This document shows positions 12,601 to 24,290 of a stretch of 64,000 nt of DNA, piece by piece. Below the pieces are notes generated by a model, which ran no database searches, had not been told where the DNA came from, and was given only the letters and a program-made list of their open reading frames with translations. The DNA lies in assembly GCA_013399855.1 (NCBI GenBank), contig VXAY01002217.1, forward strand, positions 1 through 64,000, given 5' to 3'. The translations under genes and the position numbers were made by a program. The first letter of the stretch is position 1; the number at the start of each line of letters is the position of its first letter. The stretch comes from Oxyruncus cristatus (Eukaryota > Chordata > Aves > Passeriformes > Cotingidae).

Positions 12601-15600
12601 AAGTACTTACAGTCTGAGTCCTTAGAAGTTGGCTGCAGCAGAGTTGTCTTCTAGGTACTGGCTTTTATTCTCCCTTTTTTGTTACTGTTTCTATGCACTG
12701 ACTGTATGTACAGACATGCTCCTTGCTGTATTTTCTAATTCATTATAGGAATGAGGGTTGTTTTGTTTGAGGTTCAATTTACTGTTTTAAAAGACAGCAG
12801 CAGAACTATTGTATTTTGTTGCTTTCTTCCACTCCTAGATACAGGACAATTGAGAACTTTAATAAATTAAAACTTAATCTGTAAGGCAACTGTATGAGAT
12901 TCTTAGTCTATAGGCTGTATATATTTATTTCCCTTATAAAAGGAGACAGATAATAACACTTAAAATGCTTTATTGGACTATCTAGTTGTGTTCTTTGACT
13001 ACTGAATTCCATGTTCATTAATAAGCAAGTTCATAGTGTTTGGCCTCTGACTGTTTTTAAGCCCTCAGATCCAAGTGTATAAATACAAATTTGCCATGAA
13101 ATTGCTGAGTACTGAATTGACTTCACACCTGCTGCTTTACTTAAAAAAAAAACAACCAAAACAAACAAAGCAAACCAAGTCTGACTTTATAATTTTCCTC
13201 CCACCCCAGCAAGGAAACTGAAACATTGAAAAACGAACTCTCTTTGCAAAAAATGAAAGCTCTGTATGAGAGCCAGAGGGTCCTGGAATTTGAAAGGAAA
13301 CTCTTGACCAGTGAGAGGCATTTGCAGGCTTGTCAGAGTGAGAATATGAGCTTGAGAGTTATGCTGGATGAGCTGAAAATGAAATACGAACCTGAAGGTA
13401 AATACAACTTTTGCACTCGGGGAAAAAGTAAATATCTGATCTTTTGCACCTTCACAAATGGGATGACATTAGACAGGAAGAGGTTACTTTAGTTCCAGAT
13501 GTAGACTAAACCTTAAATGGCTGCCTTTTTGATAATAACCAGGTCCTAAACCTGCTGAACTGAAATAATAAAGCCCCACTTTGCTCAAGGACTTCCCTTC
13601 AGTGTATCCTAAGAGTGACTTCAGAAGAACAAAGAGTACAGATGAGTGTTCAGAGGCTTTATGGACAGCCATAGTCAATGGGTGGGAACAGATGTTCAGG
13701 AGGTGCTGTTCATAACAGTAGCAGTGTCTATGTGTTGATGAGAAGCCTCAGTTTTCTGAATGCAGCTGTGAGGAGCTTTGTGATAAGGTGCAAAGCATTT
13801 AGAGGAGAAACTGTTTAGTAGCTCATGTTAATATGGCTTAAATTTTGACAACAGAGGCCCTCCTGAAAATCAGCTGATTTCAGGAAGATAATTCTATTTA
13901 AGCTGACAAAGGGCAGGTTTAGATTAGGTATTAAGAAGAAATTGTTCCCTGTGAGGGTGGGGAGGCCCTGGCCCAGGTTGCCCAGAGAAGCTGTGACTGC
14001 CCCTGGATCCCTGGAAGTGTCCAAGGCCAGATTGGACGGGACTTGGAGCAACCTGGGCTAGTGGAAGGTGTTCCTACTCATGGCAGGGGAGTGAAAGCAG
14101 ATGAGCTTTAAGGTCCTTCCCGAACCAAACCACTTTGGGATTCTGTGCATGGGGAACCAGATGGGTGAGTTGGTTTTGTACTTTTCCATACCCAAAGGAT
14201 TTGACTTCCAAATCCTAGTTGTGAAAGCTCACCTCAGCAGCCTGTGGTTCAGAGCATCTAATTAAAGGTCATGGTGAAAAGGTAGAGTGGATGATGTCTC
14301 TCTTTCTCAAGCTGGCTTCTCTTGGGCTTATTAGACTATATGAAGGGACATTCTTTAAGGGATCTGAGTTGTCTGTTAAGAATTACTGCGAAGTCTTTAG
14401 TCATGTGAAATGTTTTTTTAGTTCTATTATGAACATGTTGGTGAAGAAGTGAACTCCAGCTTTGCTTCTATACAAAAAGTATATTCCTTTTTCCCTTAGA
14501 ATTACCCAGAGGCTCTAAAGTTAAAAAGAAGAGGGAGAGGATTCCAGTGGACACTACTTGTGAATACTTGGACAGCAAAAGTACTCCAGTAAAAGAAAGT
14601 GCTCTGACTCAATTGCCAAGTAGGGAAGGAAAAAAGATAACTGCCAAGTACTTGGAGCAAAGTGGTGCTTCTCCACTGAGACAGGCTTTCTCAGCATCCC
14701 CATTCCACACAGCTCTGCAAGCAAAAAGGAACACAGTGGAACCTGAAAGGGAAAAGAAGAGAGTTAAGTTTCAAGAAGAGAACCATGATGCCTTTTCTTC
14801 AAACAGCAGAAGTGGAAATAATTCCTTGACTTCAGCTGCCCTCAGGTCAGTGTCAGCTTCTGTCTCTGCTCAAGGCAATCAGCACAGACCTGCATCTCTT
14901 TTCTTTCGCTGCATGAACTTTGCTATCCAATTCTTTATCTATTTCCTCAGTGTTGCATGCCGTGTCATTCCTCAGCTCCAGCTGCCTACATTGAACTTCT
15001 CAATACCTTTTAGGAGGACTAAAGTGGTGACTAATAAAAAAGACTCTTGAAACTGTAACTAAAATAACCTTGCCATTACTTGAAGACAGGTAGCATGTGA
15101 CAGCTCGCTCGGTCTGCTCCAACCTCAGAGACTTCTGGTTTTCTTGGTCCCTTCAAAACTGCCACACACCTGTTTACACCTCAAGGTAATAAAGGCAATA
15201 GGTATCATGCTTCAGTTTGATACCTGATTTCAGCCCTCATCAAACCTTTCAGGTTTAGCTAAAAGCCTAAAAATTATGTAAGTTATTCTTAACCTGAGTG
15301 GTGTTAACAGAACTCTCATCGTACAAGATCACAGAGAATTAATCAGCTGTTTGTGTTGTCAGACAAATGACTTGCATAATCTGGATGCGTGATAGCTGGA
15401 AAGACAACTGCCAAATTAACATCACATTTTTGCCCTGAACTGAGAATTTAAGTTGCTTTTTGCTAGATGGTAAAGTAACTGAGAACCATCATTATCTCCA
15501 ACTTTTTTATCTTGGTTAGAGGAATGCTGATTTCTATTTTCTACTTTTTCAGTGAATGCTTTTTGTATTCTGTTCATAATCTTTGTAAATACGTTTGTTT

Positions 15601-18600
15601 GGGGGGAGAAAAAGCTTGTCTAGATGGTTTGAGCTTACAGCTTGCTAATGTCTGCTAGAAGCAATAACTTAGTGAGTCTAAAGTGACAGCAGTTCTAAAG
15701 ATGGAGGAAGGCCTAACACGTGGAAACCTGGATGGTGTGGCCAGAGCTGATGGCATTCAGAAGTAATTGGGTTGATCCTTTGACTCTTAGATCAATTACT
15801 CGAGGTTGTATGGGTGTAATTAACACACTTAAAGTAGCCAAACATTGCAGTCTTCTGAAACAACCTGGGAAAAATATGGCAGGAGCAGCTGTTTGAGCAG
15901 CTGTGTCAGAATGTGCAGGGACTGTTAGTGAAGAGGGAAGATCAGGGAGGTCAGATGTGGGTGGTGAAAGCAGAGAGCAAAGATGGGATAACTGAGTGAT
16001 GGTGTTGTGTTTTGACAGTGTCTCTATACATCCAGGAACCTGGTAGGAAAAGATTAACTTATTTGCTCATATTCCTTTTGGAAAGGAAGATACAGTGTCT
16101 GCCCACAGGAAGTTGTTGGAAACAGTTTCTGTGAACTGAAGGGCTGAACCTACTGGAGAGGGGGTAATTATTTGAATAATCATGGAGAGGGGGTGAGTGG
16201 AAATTTATGGAGTAGATGTTTGAAAGCAGAGCGAGTAGAAGAAGTGGAAGAGGAAGATGAAGCTGTAGCTCAGCAAGAGGTTTCTAATCTTGCACCTGTT
16301 GCTGTTGGTTCAACTAAGGAACAAAACATAAATCAATAATTTTTAAAAAATAAAAACCACCAACACAATTAAAAAACTGCCACAAAAATGCATATAAGCT
16401 GTTTTCAATGATGGTATGAGCCTGGTAAAGACAAATCCAGGCAGGAAGTTCTGTTTGTTTCTGGTGGTGTTAATGAACTAATAAATCCCCAAGTCATGAT
16501 GCTGTTAATATAACATGGAGGGTTTACTGAACCCTAATCTGCTATGAAATAGGAAGTCATGATAAAATCTCAGTGTTTGAGAGGTTGGATTTCTAAAGAC
16601 TAAAGGAATCTCTGGACTGTTCTGTGATGGATGTGGCCAAACCCTAGGCACAAAAACTATTGGCAACTTGAGTGTGGACCTGAAAACGGAGACTTTGGGG
16701 GAGGATAAAATAATGATGGATGATAAAAATAATGCTAAATAACTGTCAGTGTTTGAACTTGTGTTAAGTAAAATGTGATGCGCCAGCTGAAAAGGTTGTT
16801 GTGGTCTTTGGGGGTTGGTTTTGTGATTGGAATAGTTTTTGTGCAGTAATTAGTTTAGCTCTGTCATTATTGGTGTATGAAATACGGCACTGAAAAGAAC
16901 CACTTAACTGGGAAAGGGCTGCAAACCTTATTTGTGGAAAGTGGGGGTTGGGAAGCTTTGTCACTTCGGCTCAGGAGGTGATGAGGTGGTCAGGAGTGAT
17001 GTGTGTGTACTTGTGTGGGTGACAAACTCCCAAGTCTCTTCAAGAGACTTTCTTGCTAAGGTGATTTAGCAAGGTACAGGTAAATCAAGCTGTCAGCACA
17101 TGGATCTGCAGAACGTGTGTCCTTACAGAATCTACAGTACACATTGGAGTAACTTATTAGGTGGCGGGACTGATTTGGTTGTAGTATGAGAGTATTGAGT
17201 CTAAAGATTTAAATATTCAGGTGATTATTATTAATTATCAGTTGCTACTTCAATTCAGGCACACCAAAGGTTATGTGCAGAGGTATCTTTTGCTGGGCTA
17301 TCTAGTCAATAAAAAGATACATTTCTGTATTGAAATGCTTTTCTTCCCTTCTGAAACTGAAACAGCAAATTCCAGCCCTTGCTGCACAACTTAGTTTGCA
17401 TTTAGATTTGAGGTTGTTTGCTTTAGTTTGATCTAAAGAAGAGCTTGTGTGCCTAAGAGCTTATTTGCTCCCTTAAATTATTTAGTTGGATTACATACAC
17501 CAAATCTACTTCACATGCCTGCAGCCATTTGGCCCAGCAGGAGATCTGGATACTAATAATCTCTTTGGGGTTTTAGGCAAGTAGAGCTTCACCTGATGAG
17601 ACAGTTCATCTGCCTTAAATGGGTAGAGCTCCAGTTATAACTCAGTTTTGGAGTCTGCCCAGTCACAGCTTGATAGAATCATGTCATAGCTTGGTCTTCT
17701 TAAAGTGGAGCTGCTTTCACTCCCTCTCTTCCACAGGGCAAAGGAGAACATTAGATGGAAAAAGCCTGTGAGTAGAGATAAAGATGACAGGGGATCAATT
17801 GATCATGGGCAAACCAGACTTGGGGAAGGTTAACTTGCCAATTAAAAGCAGTGGGACAATGAGAGAGAAAGAAAACTGCCTTCCCCCTATGGCCCAGCCC
17901 TTCTTCCCAGGCTCAGATTCATTCTTGGCTTCCATATCCTCCTCACAAGAGGCACAGAGTGAATTTGATTTCCAGAGTTGTTCCATCACACACTGACAGA
18001 ATTGCCTAATGCTGTAAAAGGGCAGTATTTTGTATAAATCCTGTAGTGCTGCTTTGGAACGTAACTTAAGTGAATTTGGGTTTTATTTGGTCTTTTGGTT
18101 TGTTTGAGTCCTCTCTGTATTTTTATAGGCAGTCCTTGTTGGCAGTTTTGGCCATTAGAGTGGTTCTTTTGGTACCTTTGGGCAGAGGTGGTTTTAAGAA
18201 TGGAGGGACAAAGGAAGGGAATCTGCCATAGGACCAGATGGACAGAACCTGCCCATCCCTAATTCCTGCTCCTGGGGAGGCACAGACTGCACTGCAGGCA
18301 AAGTGCAAACCTCTGAATGATTACTGGGAATTAGACAGGGAAGAAAAAAGGGTGTTGTGTCTTGCTACAGCTTTTGACTGATTAAAGATGGGGGGCAGCT
18401 TGGGGGAAGGTCACCACAAACAGAAGGTTGTTAGCCATCAGAATTACCTGGTGGAGCAAACACTGACCAGGGCAGGTGCACAGCAAAGCTTATTTCTCTT
18501 TAGTGTGAGACAGTGCTTGTAGGGAATAATATGCGCATTGCTTGCAATGCATAGTACTTTGATTTTAGTTTGAATCTTTAGCTGAATTTCCCCCAGCTGT

Positions 18601-19807
18601 TTTGTTACAGCTCCTTCCATAGTCCTCATGTTGAGCTGCAGGTCTGTATTGCAAATAAATATCTAACAACTGGGTAGCAGCTGTTTTGGTTTGGAAAACC
18701 ATTATTGAAATCAGCTATCAGTGGCTGTGGGTGCTCTTGAGACCACCAGAAATCCACAAGGTCACTAGAGAATTGCTTTAATGTAGGTAGTGATGAAGGA
18801 GCATATAGAGTTGTGCTGGTATATAAAGCCATGTTTGATTTGGAACTTCATTTTCTGTAATTATTTTCTCAACAGAAGAAGTCATGTGTAACGGTCAGCT
18901 GACTGTGGGCGATTGGGTTGGGTAAAATACCATTATTTATCAATCGTTCTAATGGCATGTTTGCATGTTAATTAAGTCAAAAATGAGATTTGGACATCTG
19001 AACACAGCGTTTTGATTTCAGAATTACTTACCTCTTTACCAGCACTGAGGCAGTTGTACCGCATTTACATTCCCAGCAGCATTAAAACATGTCAGTGGGC
19101 AGTTGATGCAGTTTAGAGCCTGAAAATCAGTTTTCCTGCAGCAACCTAAGATAATCGGGCAATAGTAGTACAGAAGGCAATAGTAGTACAGAAGGCAATA
19201 GTAGTACAGAACTAGGTTGAAACTCGTAGATTGCTCCTTAGGGTGATCTTTTTGGTGATATAGAAGAAAGAAGCCTGACTTCAGCATATTTGTATTATGT
19301 TGCTGGGACTTTGCACTTGGAGTTGTGTCTTGGGGGATTTGATCTCCTTCATGTGCATGGCACAGTCACTGCTGGTTTTGAAGGCTGATCCCAACCAGAG
19401 AACACATTCAGTGACCTTTTTTATCCAACACTTAAGCAGATGAGGTGTGTGGGGGAGGCTTTAAGTGATGAAATGTGTTTAGGACTGATATAAAAATGCT
19501 TCATTTCAGTCTCATTTTCTTCTTAAACCCTGCTTGCTCTGTCTTTTCCTATGGATGGTCTTCTGTGCCAGTTGGCTTCTTGATTCTGCCTGAAACTCTT
19601 ACTGTAGTCCTGTTTTATGTAAACTAAATGTGTATTTAGAATGGTTGCTTTGCCTGTAGGTTAACAGCTGAATCCAGATCTGAATCTACAGAAGAAGATA
19701 AGAAAGAAAATAAAATCACAGCGGCGAAGAAAACAAAAAAGACCAAATATACAACCTTGTACGTACCTTCTAAGACAACTCCGGAAACACAGTGTGCTCA
19801 GCAATAA
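3517..19807 (+). CDS. SPDL1: Spindly, dynein-dynactin adaptor at kinetochores (complete, eleven coding exons)
   Basis: The spliced CDS encodes 607 residues; human SPDL1 has 605. Spindly recruits dynein-dynactin to the outer kinetochore through the RZZ complex in mitosis and helps strip checkpoint proteins. Residues 1-443 are almost unbroken coiled coil. The CC1 box (Ala23, Ala24, Gly27), known to contact dynein light intermediate chain, is intact. So is the Spindly motif at 256-260 (Ser256, Leu257, Phe258, Ala259, Glu260), which contacts the dynactin pointed end. Residues 444-600 are polar and probably disordered. The last four, CAQQ (604-607), form a CAAX box of the farnesyltransferase type; farnesylation of human Spindly is needed for kinetochore binding. 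The ATG at 3517 has a good context (A at -3, G at +4) and is the first Met after an in-frame stop in exon 2. The exons are listed separately, and all introns are GT-AG with matching phases. Confidence 0.95.
3676..5681 (+). other. SPDL1: SPDL1 intron 3
   Basis: About 2 kb with no recognisable exon or named repeat. Short ORFs here are chance reading frames without homology that I can see. Confidence 0.6.
5682..5858 (+). CDS. SPDL1: SPDL1 exon 4: residues 54-112
   Basis: 59 codons in phase 0-0, starting KFEQEKYTLQRE, a close match to the human coiled coil. The donor AAG|GTTTGA is the weakest in the gene. Confidence 0.95.
6166..6360 (+). CDS. SPDL1: SPDL1 exon 5: residues 113-177
   Basis: 65 codons in phase 0-0. 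It encodes coiled coil including LDETRLSEKQLRHKVEHQKE and the MSSEM segment, both close to human. The acceptor ends TTTTTAAG, with A rather than a pyrimidine at -3. Confidence 0.95.
6629..6778 (+). CDS. SPDL1: SPDL1 exon 6: residues 178-227
   Basis: 50 codons in phase 0-0. It is charged coiled coil, ending in the segment EKEEREKEVVSYCNALE, which is nearly the human sequence. The acceptor is TTTGTTTAG and the donor GAG|GTATTC. Confidence 0.95.
7371..7469 (+). CDS. SPDL1: SPDL1 exon 7: residues 228-260, Spindly motif
   Basis: 33 codons in phase 0-0. It ends with SKGNSLFAE, the Spindly motif. Phe258 falls at the same residue number as in the human protein, where changing it is reported to abolish dynactin recruitment. 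Confidence 0.95.
8254..8364 (+). CDS. SPDL1: SPDL1 exon 8: residues 261-297
   Basis: 37 codons in phase 0-0, starting VEDRRAEMERQL, directly after the Spindly motif. Splice sites are ATTCTGTAG and AAG|GTATGA. Confidence 0.95.
8365..10859 (+). other. SPDL1: SPDL1 intron 8
   Basis: A 2.5-kb intron. I see no exon, RNA gene or named repeat. The branch and acceptor region ends in a long T-rich tract directly before exon 9. Confidence 0.6.
10860..11000 (+). CDS. SPDL1: SPDL1 exon 9: residues 298-344
   Basis: 47 codons in phase 0-0 containing LQMATLLQMKGSQAEFDQLE and AMLEQKNGEIEYLL, close to human. It has a strong acceptor and a GTAAGT donor. From here on the protein corresponds to the kinetochore-targeting half of human Spindly. 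Confidence 0.95.
11001..12488 (+). other. SPDL1: SPDL1 intron 9
   Basis: About 1.5 kb. No exon or named repeat is seen; two short antisense ORFs near 11.85-12.09 kb look like chance. Confidence 0.6.
12489..12598 (+). CDS. SPDL1: SPDL1 exon 10: residues 345-381 (split codon)
   Basis: 36 codons plus AA, starting TLYENVEESKPGSSSKGS, then YYADLLKIKLDNS. The serine-rich break in the coil matches a variable human segment. The donor is AA|GTAAGT and the exon ends in phase 2. Confidence 0.94.
13210..13397 (+). CDS. SPDL1: SPDL1 exon 11: residues 381-444 (split codons)
   Basis: It completes Asn381, then encodes the last strong coiled coil (LQKMKALYESQRVLEFERKL) up to KYEPE. The acceptor is CCACCCCAG and the donor GAAG|GTAAAT; it ends in phase 1. 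Confidence 0.94.
13905..14147 (+). mobile_element. CR1 LINE 3' end, sense orientation
   Basis: The stretch carries hallmark CR1 3' end phrases: GAGGCCCTGGCCCAGGTTGC, CCCTGGAAGTGTCCAAGGCC, TTGGAGCAACCTGG and CTTTAAGGTCCTTCC, closing on GATTCTGTG. It is 5'-truncated, as avian CR1 copies usually are, and has no ORF2. It sits in SPDL1 intron 11, about 350 bases before exon 12. CR1 is the main retrotransposon of birds and other reptiles. Confidence 0.88.
14500..14845 (+). CDS. SPDL1: SPDL1 exon 12: residues 444-559 (split codons)
   Basis: A 346-base exon encoding the polar, basic, probably disordered region (KVKKKRERIPVDTTCEYLD, later EPEREKKRVKFQEE). It corresponds to the human 'VLKKRREVLPVD' region. 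The donor CAG|GTCAGT is imperfect, and the frame stays open 68 codons into the intron. Confidence 0.92.
14846..19659 (+). other. SPDL1: SPDL1 intron 12, with possible read-through end
   Basis: A 4.8-kb intron. The exon 12 frame continues to TGA 15048-15050, and an AATAAA lies at 15188-15193, so a shorter transcript is conceivable. The rest holds no exon that I recognise. An 18-base tandem repeat at 19158 is listed separately. Confidence 0.6.
19158..19211. repeat. 18-bp tandem repeat, three exact copies
   Basis: The unit GGCAATAGTAGTACAGAA occurs three times back to back with no mismatch. The exactness suggests a recent expansion. It lies in SPDL1 intron 12, about 450 bases before the last exon. 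Confidence 0.95.
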
Positions 19808-20342
19808 AACTTACACTTCTGGACAGTTTGGAGTCCTGCTTCAGCAGGAAATACCGAGTGAACTTGTCACACATCAGTGTACAGGTTCCTAACTTAGTTA
19901 TTGATCTGCCTTGTGTTCTGAAGAGTGGGAGGGTGTTGGTGAGAGCTGCACTTGGCTAACTTCCCAGAGGGCACTGGTGGAGTTCCCTTCACTGGGACCT
20001 CGAGTGTTGCCTTGTCTTGAATCTTGGTGAGGTCTCTGAATGTGCTGTTGTGGAAGAGCAGCACTTGCTGCACTGGTTTTATTATATGGCAGGACAGGGT
20101 CAGCCCTGAGCAAGACAGATTGGACGGTGTTGTTGATGGAGAACTCGACTAGGTCACTAATCCTGAATTTCTTCCAGTTCCTGGATTCAGAATTATTAAT
20201 ATTTTTTTCCTCCTAATATGTACCTTTTCAATTTTCAGACTGACTTGATTGCAAAGGTGCGTTGAATCTTTTTTTGTGTTTTATTGGTCAGTATTCACTT
20301 GAAACTCTGACTTCTTGTATTTGTACTAATAATTAAAATAAA
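19660..20342 (+). CDS. SPDL1: SPDL1 exon 13: residues 560-607, stop and 3' UTR
   Basis: The acceptor TTTGCCTGTAG completes Arg559. The coding part starts LTAESRSES and ends TTPETQCAQQ, then TAA at 19805-19807. Cys604 is the predicted farnesylated residue. The 3' UTR runs about 530 bases to the first poly(A) signal. Confidence 0.94.
20337..20342 (+). terminator. SPDL1: SPDL1 proximal poly(A) signal AATAAA
   Basis: Canonical AATAAA in an AT-rich context about 530 bases after the stop codon, followed by T-rich sequence. Confidence 0.7.
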
Positions 20343-20455
20343 GGTTTATTTCTCTTTATTTATAAAATGTAGTCTGTATTGCATTTGAGAAGAAACATGT
20401 ATCTACTTTTGAAAGGAAAGGCAAGGTCTTTTGTAGAAACTGTTTAAAAAAAATC

Positions 20456-20461
20456 AATAAA
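20456..20461 (+). terminator. SPDL1: SPDL1 distal poly(A) signal AATAAA
   Basis: A second AATAAA, followed after about 20 bases by a GT-rich element (GGTGCTGTGTGTTGTCATG) of the kind that supports cleavage. It may be the main site; the sequence alone does not decide. Confidence 0.6.
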
Positions 20462-20489
20462 TGCTAAGAAAGTATAATGCAGGTGCTGT

Positions 20490-23400
20490 GTGTTGTCATG
20501 TTTTTAGGAGACAGTTCTGTAATGCTCTGAAGTTCCTGCAGGATAATTCTGTGGAGAGCTTTTAAGCTCATTCCATTGATTTCTGAGCATTTATATGGAA
20601 ATTGGAGTAGTTGCTTTGAGTCATACTGCAGTTTAAGCTCCCTCTGGTGAATGGACTAGCCACTTTCTAGGTAAAAGGTTCATAGTTAAGATGAAAGTTC
20701 CACAAGACTTTTCCTTTTAAATCCATCATGGAAAAACAATTCATTGGGGAACAATCTTGCCAACCCACTGGCCTGGTCCCAGTTGTGCCAGGTCAGAATG
20801 GATGCCCTGGGGTTGTGTGAACTGTGACTGTGCTCGTGGGTGGTCACTCACCTCAGCCAAAACTGAACTGGAAAACTGAGTCACAGCAAAGTGACTAAAG
20901 AGGTGGGAAAGTCACTTCAGTGACCACTTAAGGCTTCTCCCTTTCCAGTGTGGAACTCATTATCAGACCATGTCTGTACAGGGAGGTTTAGGCACAACCT
21001 GGTGGCTGCTCCTGCTGGTGTTGAACAAAATAATCAGAAATCCATGTGTCATAGAAGCTGATTGTATCACCATTAATCTAAGGAATTTGCTATGCATCCA
21101 GACTCTTCACTTGGTTATAGAGTCTACATAAACTGAGAATATCTTCTTATCTCTGAAGATACTCCATGACATTACTGGAAGCAAATGTATATCCATGATA
21201 TAGTTCTTATTGATTTGTCTGCACATGTGAACTTAAATGCTGCTGTGTTGAAGAAATTCTGATTTTCCTGCTACAAAATGTTACAAGAAAGCTTTTTTTT
21301 TTTTTGTGCAAATGGTGAAAGTTACCTTTGTTTATTGTCACTGTGACACAAATAACATAAAACAACTGCAGTACATGATTGTTCTACTTTAAAGTTCAAC
21401 CTCAGGTAAGTTGACAATAGATGATGTACTGTAAATGAGAGTACTGAGCTGCAGGTTGTCTAGTAAGACAATTATCTATTGAGTTGTGTTAATTGTATGC
21501 TGAGTTATAGTTAATTGTATTTTGAGCTACTTGGCAAATGGCATTACTAATTTTTTTTCTAAATTGAAATAACTTGTTAATTAATGCTACAAACAAAATC
21601 CCAATCAGTGACATCCCAATTATCTCTTACCCTCAGGAACTGCTTTACCTCCACTGGTGGACTTTCCTTGGACTCTGTAACTATCATTTTATGCCCTATG
21701 TGTGTGCTCAGACATCTCTTGCACAAGTACAGCAGGTGGGGGAATGTGTCTGGCATTCAGGCTTTGGTTTGGCCTTAATACGCTTCAGGTGTTGTGCCTG
21801 AGAGTCCTTTGTGCATTGTCTTTTTTGGTTCTGCTTTGTCACATCAGTTGCTTTTTTTTGCAGCTGCTCACAGATCTTGGCATGGAATAGAATTTAGCGG
21901 CAGCTGAATGTGACTTCTGTGTTTTGCTCAAGTTCTTCTGTGTGATGGAAATTAGCACAGCTAAAATTGGGTGATTAAAAAGTCAGCATCTTCCAAGATC
22001 TTGTTTTGTGGAACCAATAGCAATGTTAAAGGAAGCAAGAATTGTCTCCCTTCCTCTGCCTGCCTCCCAGCCCCCAGAAGGGAAGTTCTACCTGTGAACT
22101 CCCTGGACAGAGAGTTTCACCTTTTGGGCAAGCAAGAAATTTCCTGCTTTCCTTAAAGGACATTCTCTCTGAAAAAAAGTCTTAAGGAAAAAATGATGAG
22201 GTATGTGAGGGTGATGAATCTGTCCACTGTTTTCTCTGGAATATTAATGTGGAATGGTAACTACATAAATAAACCAACGTGGAATAAAAGCCTCCACTGA
22301 CAGAGGGTGTAACAATTATCCACCTAGACCAACGTTGCAATTTGTCCTCTGGTGTAAGGACAGGATTTTAGGGTTACTGTGCATGCTTTGCTCTGGGTGC
22401 ACTTTCCTCTTGCAGCTAAAAAAGGATTTTGTTCCTCAATCCATTTGTCAGGAGTTAAAGCTCGGATTCTTCCAACACAGCCAGACAGGGTTGTCTGAGC
22501 TGGTGGAGATGAAGCAGCAGCAGGTTCTGGTTGAGGAGTTGCAAAAGCATCATCATGAAAGTTTCAGGGGAGGAAGTAAGAGCAGATGTGTGCAATGCTG
22601 AGCGGGGCGTGGGGAAGGGGTGGCACGTGGGAAGCGGCGCTGCCTGAGGGAGTTTGGGGCCTCAAATTGGCATTTGTGGGGAGCTGGGATGGTATGAGGG
22701 GGGATGTGAGCTCTGCCTTGTGTCTGTGCTGAGCTCTGCACAATCACAGCAGGGCAGCAGCGAAGTGTTGCCAACTAGATCCCAGCCTGAAGATGAAATT
22801 CCTGTATTTTAGATAACTTATTTGCAAAAGATACTGGTATTAACTAGGTTTGGTAGACCTACATGAGGAAGCATGTTTGTAAAAAAGTGCTAGAAAGGAT
22901 TTCCTCAGGGCTGTTGTGTTACAGGTAAACGCCATAAGGAAGAGAGATGCAGAACAAGAAAATAAAAACAAGTCATCCTTCAGGCCAAACAGTAAATGGG
23001 AAGAGGGGATCTGCTGCAGCAGGGATTGGGAGCAGCAAGGAAGATAGTTATCGTTGGTTAGGAAGTTATTGCTCAAACCCCATAGTGTACAGTAAAAGGT
23101 GAACTGAATGGTTCAGCCTCAAGGTATTTTGACAGAAGAACAATATAAAATGGATGTTCCATGGATGGGAAAGATTAGAACCCGTAGATGGAGCTTGTTG
23201 TTTGTAAATGGACATAATGGGTGTTGCTCAGAATTTAGCCCACTGTAGTTAGCATAACATGAATTTCTATGTCATTTTAGGGGAGAGTAACAAGCTAAAC
23301 CCTTTTGCTAAGCTGGTATGTAGACAGGGTGAAGATTAGGGCAATTCAAGCAAATCTGGCAAAGTTTAAAGTGATTTTCCTCAGAATCCCATGTGCAATG

Positions 23401-24290
23401 AGATAGATTGGCAGTCTGTGCTCCACATGATTGCTCGTTAAAACCAAGAAATAGAATGTCACGTGTTATCAAAGATATCCCGAGGGGTGTTTAACATGGG
23501 AGTGTTAAACAGTTTGGATAAACAGTGATTGCTAAGGTGCAATGTAATATCCAGAGGACAGGATTGTCATGTGAATTTGTGGTACTAAGCACGAGATCAA
23601 ACAAACAAACAGTAAATCTTTGCAAGCGTTTTACTTGGGTTTTTTTTTAAAGTCCAAACTGTAAGAAAAGAAGATGAGTGAAGGTGACATACTTGCCTTC
23701 AATTCAGTATATTGTCCTTAATGCACATTACAAACAACTTGGGGTTGATTTTTGCACATCCAAAATGTCCTTATGCGAGTTAGCTCATGCAGCAGCTGTA
23801 AATATACCATAAATTGCTTTTCGCAGTTTTGTCTGGGCAATAAGTCCTTAGGAAAGCACTGCTTTGTTTAGAGACAAAAGAGAAAGTCTTCAACTTTTTT
23901 TCCTCCAAACATAAAATGACAGAAATAAGAAACAGTGGCTGTTTTGAAATGCGGCTTTGACTTCATTCTGTTTCTCTCAGGAGAGGCGGACTTGCAAAAA
24001 AACCACAAGTCCTTCTTCCAGGACAGGTTGGAAGAGGTTAGTAGGTTTTAAGATGTTTGACCTGTGAAGTCCAGCCTTTCAGGTGTGGTGTTGGTGAGGT
24101 GCTGGGAGCTGAAGGAAGCTGTGGTCAGAGGCTGTCACGCAGCTCTCGAGGTGAGGGCTGGTGCCGCAGAGCACTGCCGTGGGTTTGGTCCTTTTGCCCT
24201 GCTGATGTGTTACCGCCCGTGTCGAGCACCGGTAACACCCAGTTTGGGATTCCCCTCCCCCATGACACGGGGTACAGCGTCTTGAGTTGA
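20490..24290. other. Intergenic region between SPDL1 and DOCK2
   Basis: About 3.8 kb without a gene that I recognise. It includes a moderately GC-rich patch near 22590-22760 and a T13 run near 21293-21305. Several short ORFs on both strands show no domain, no splice support and no homology known to me. Confidence 0.6.
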
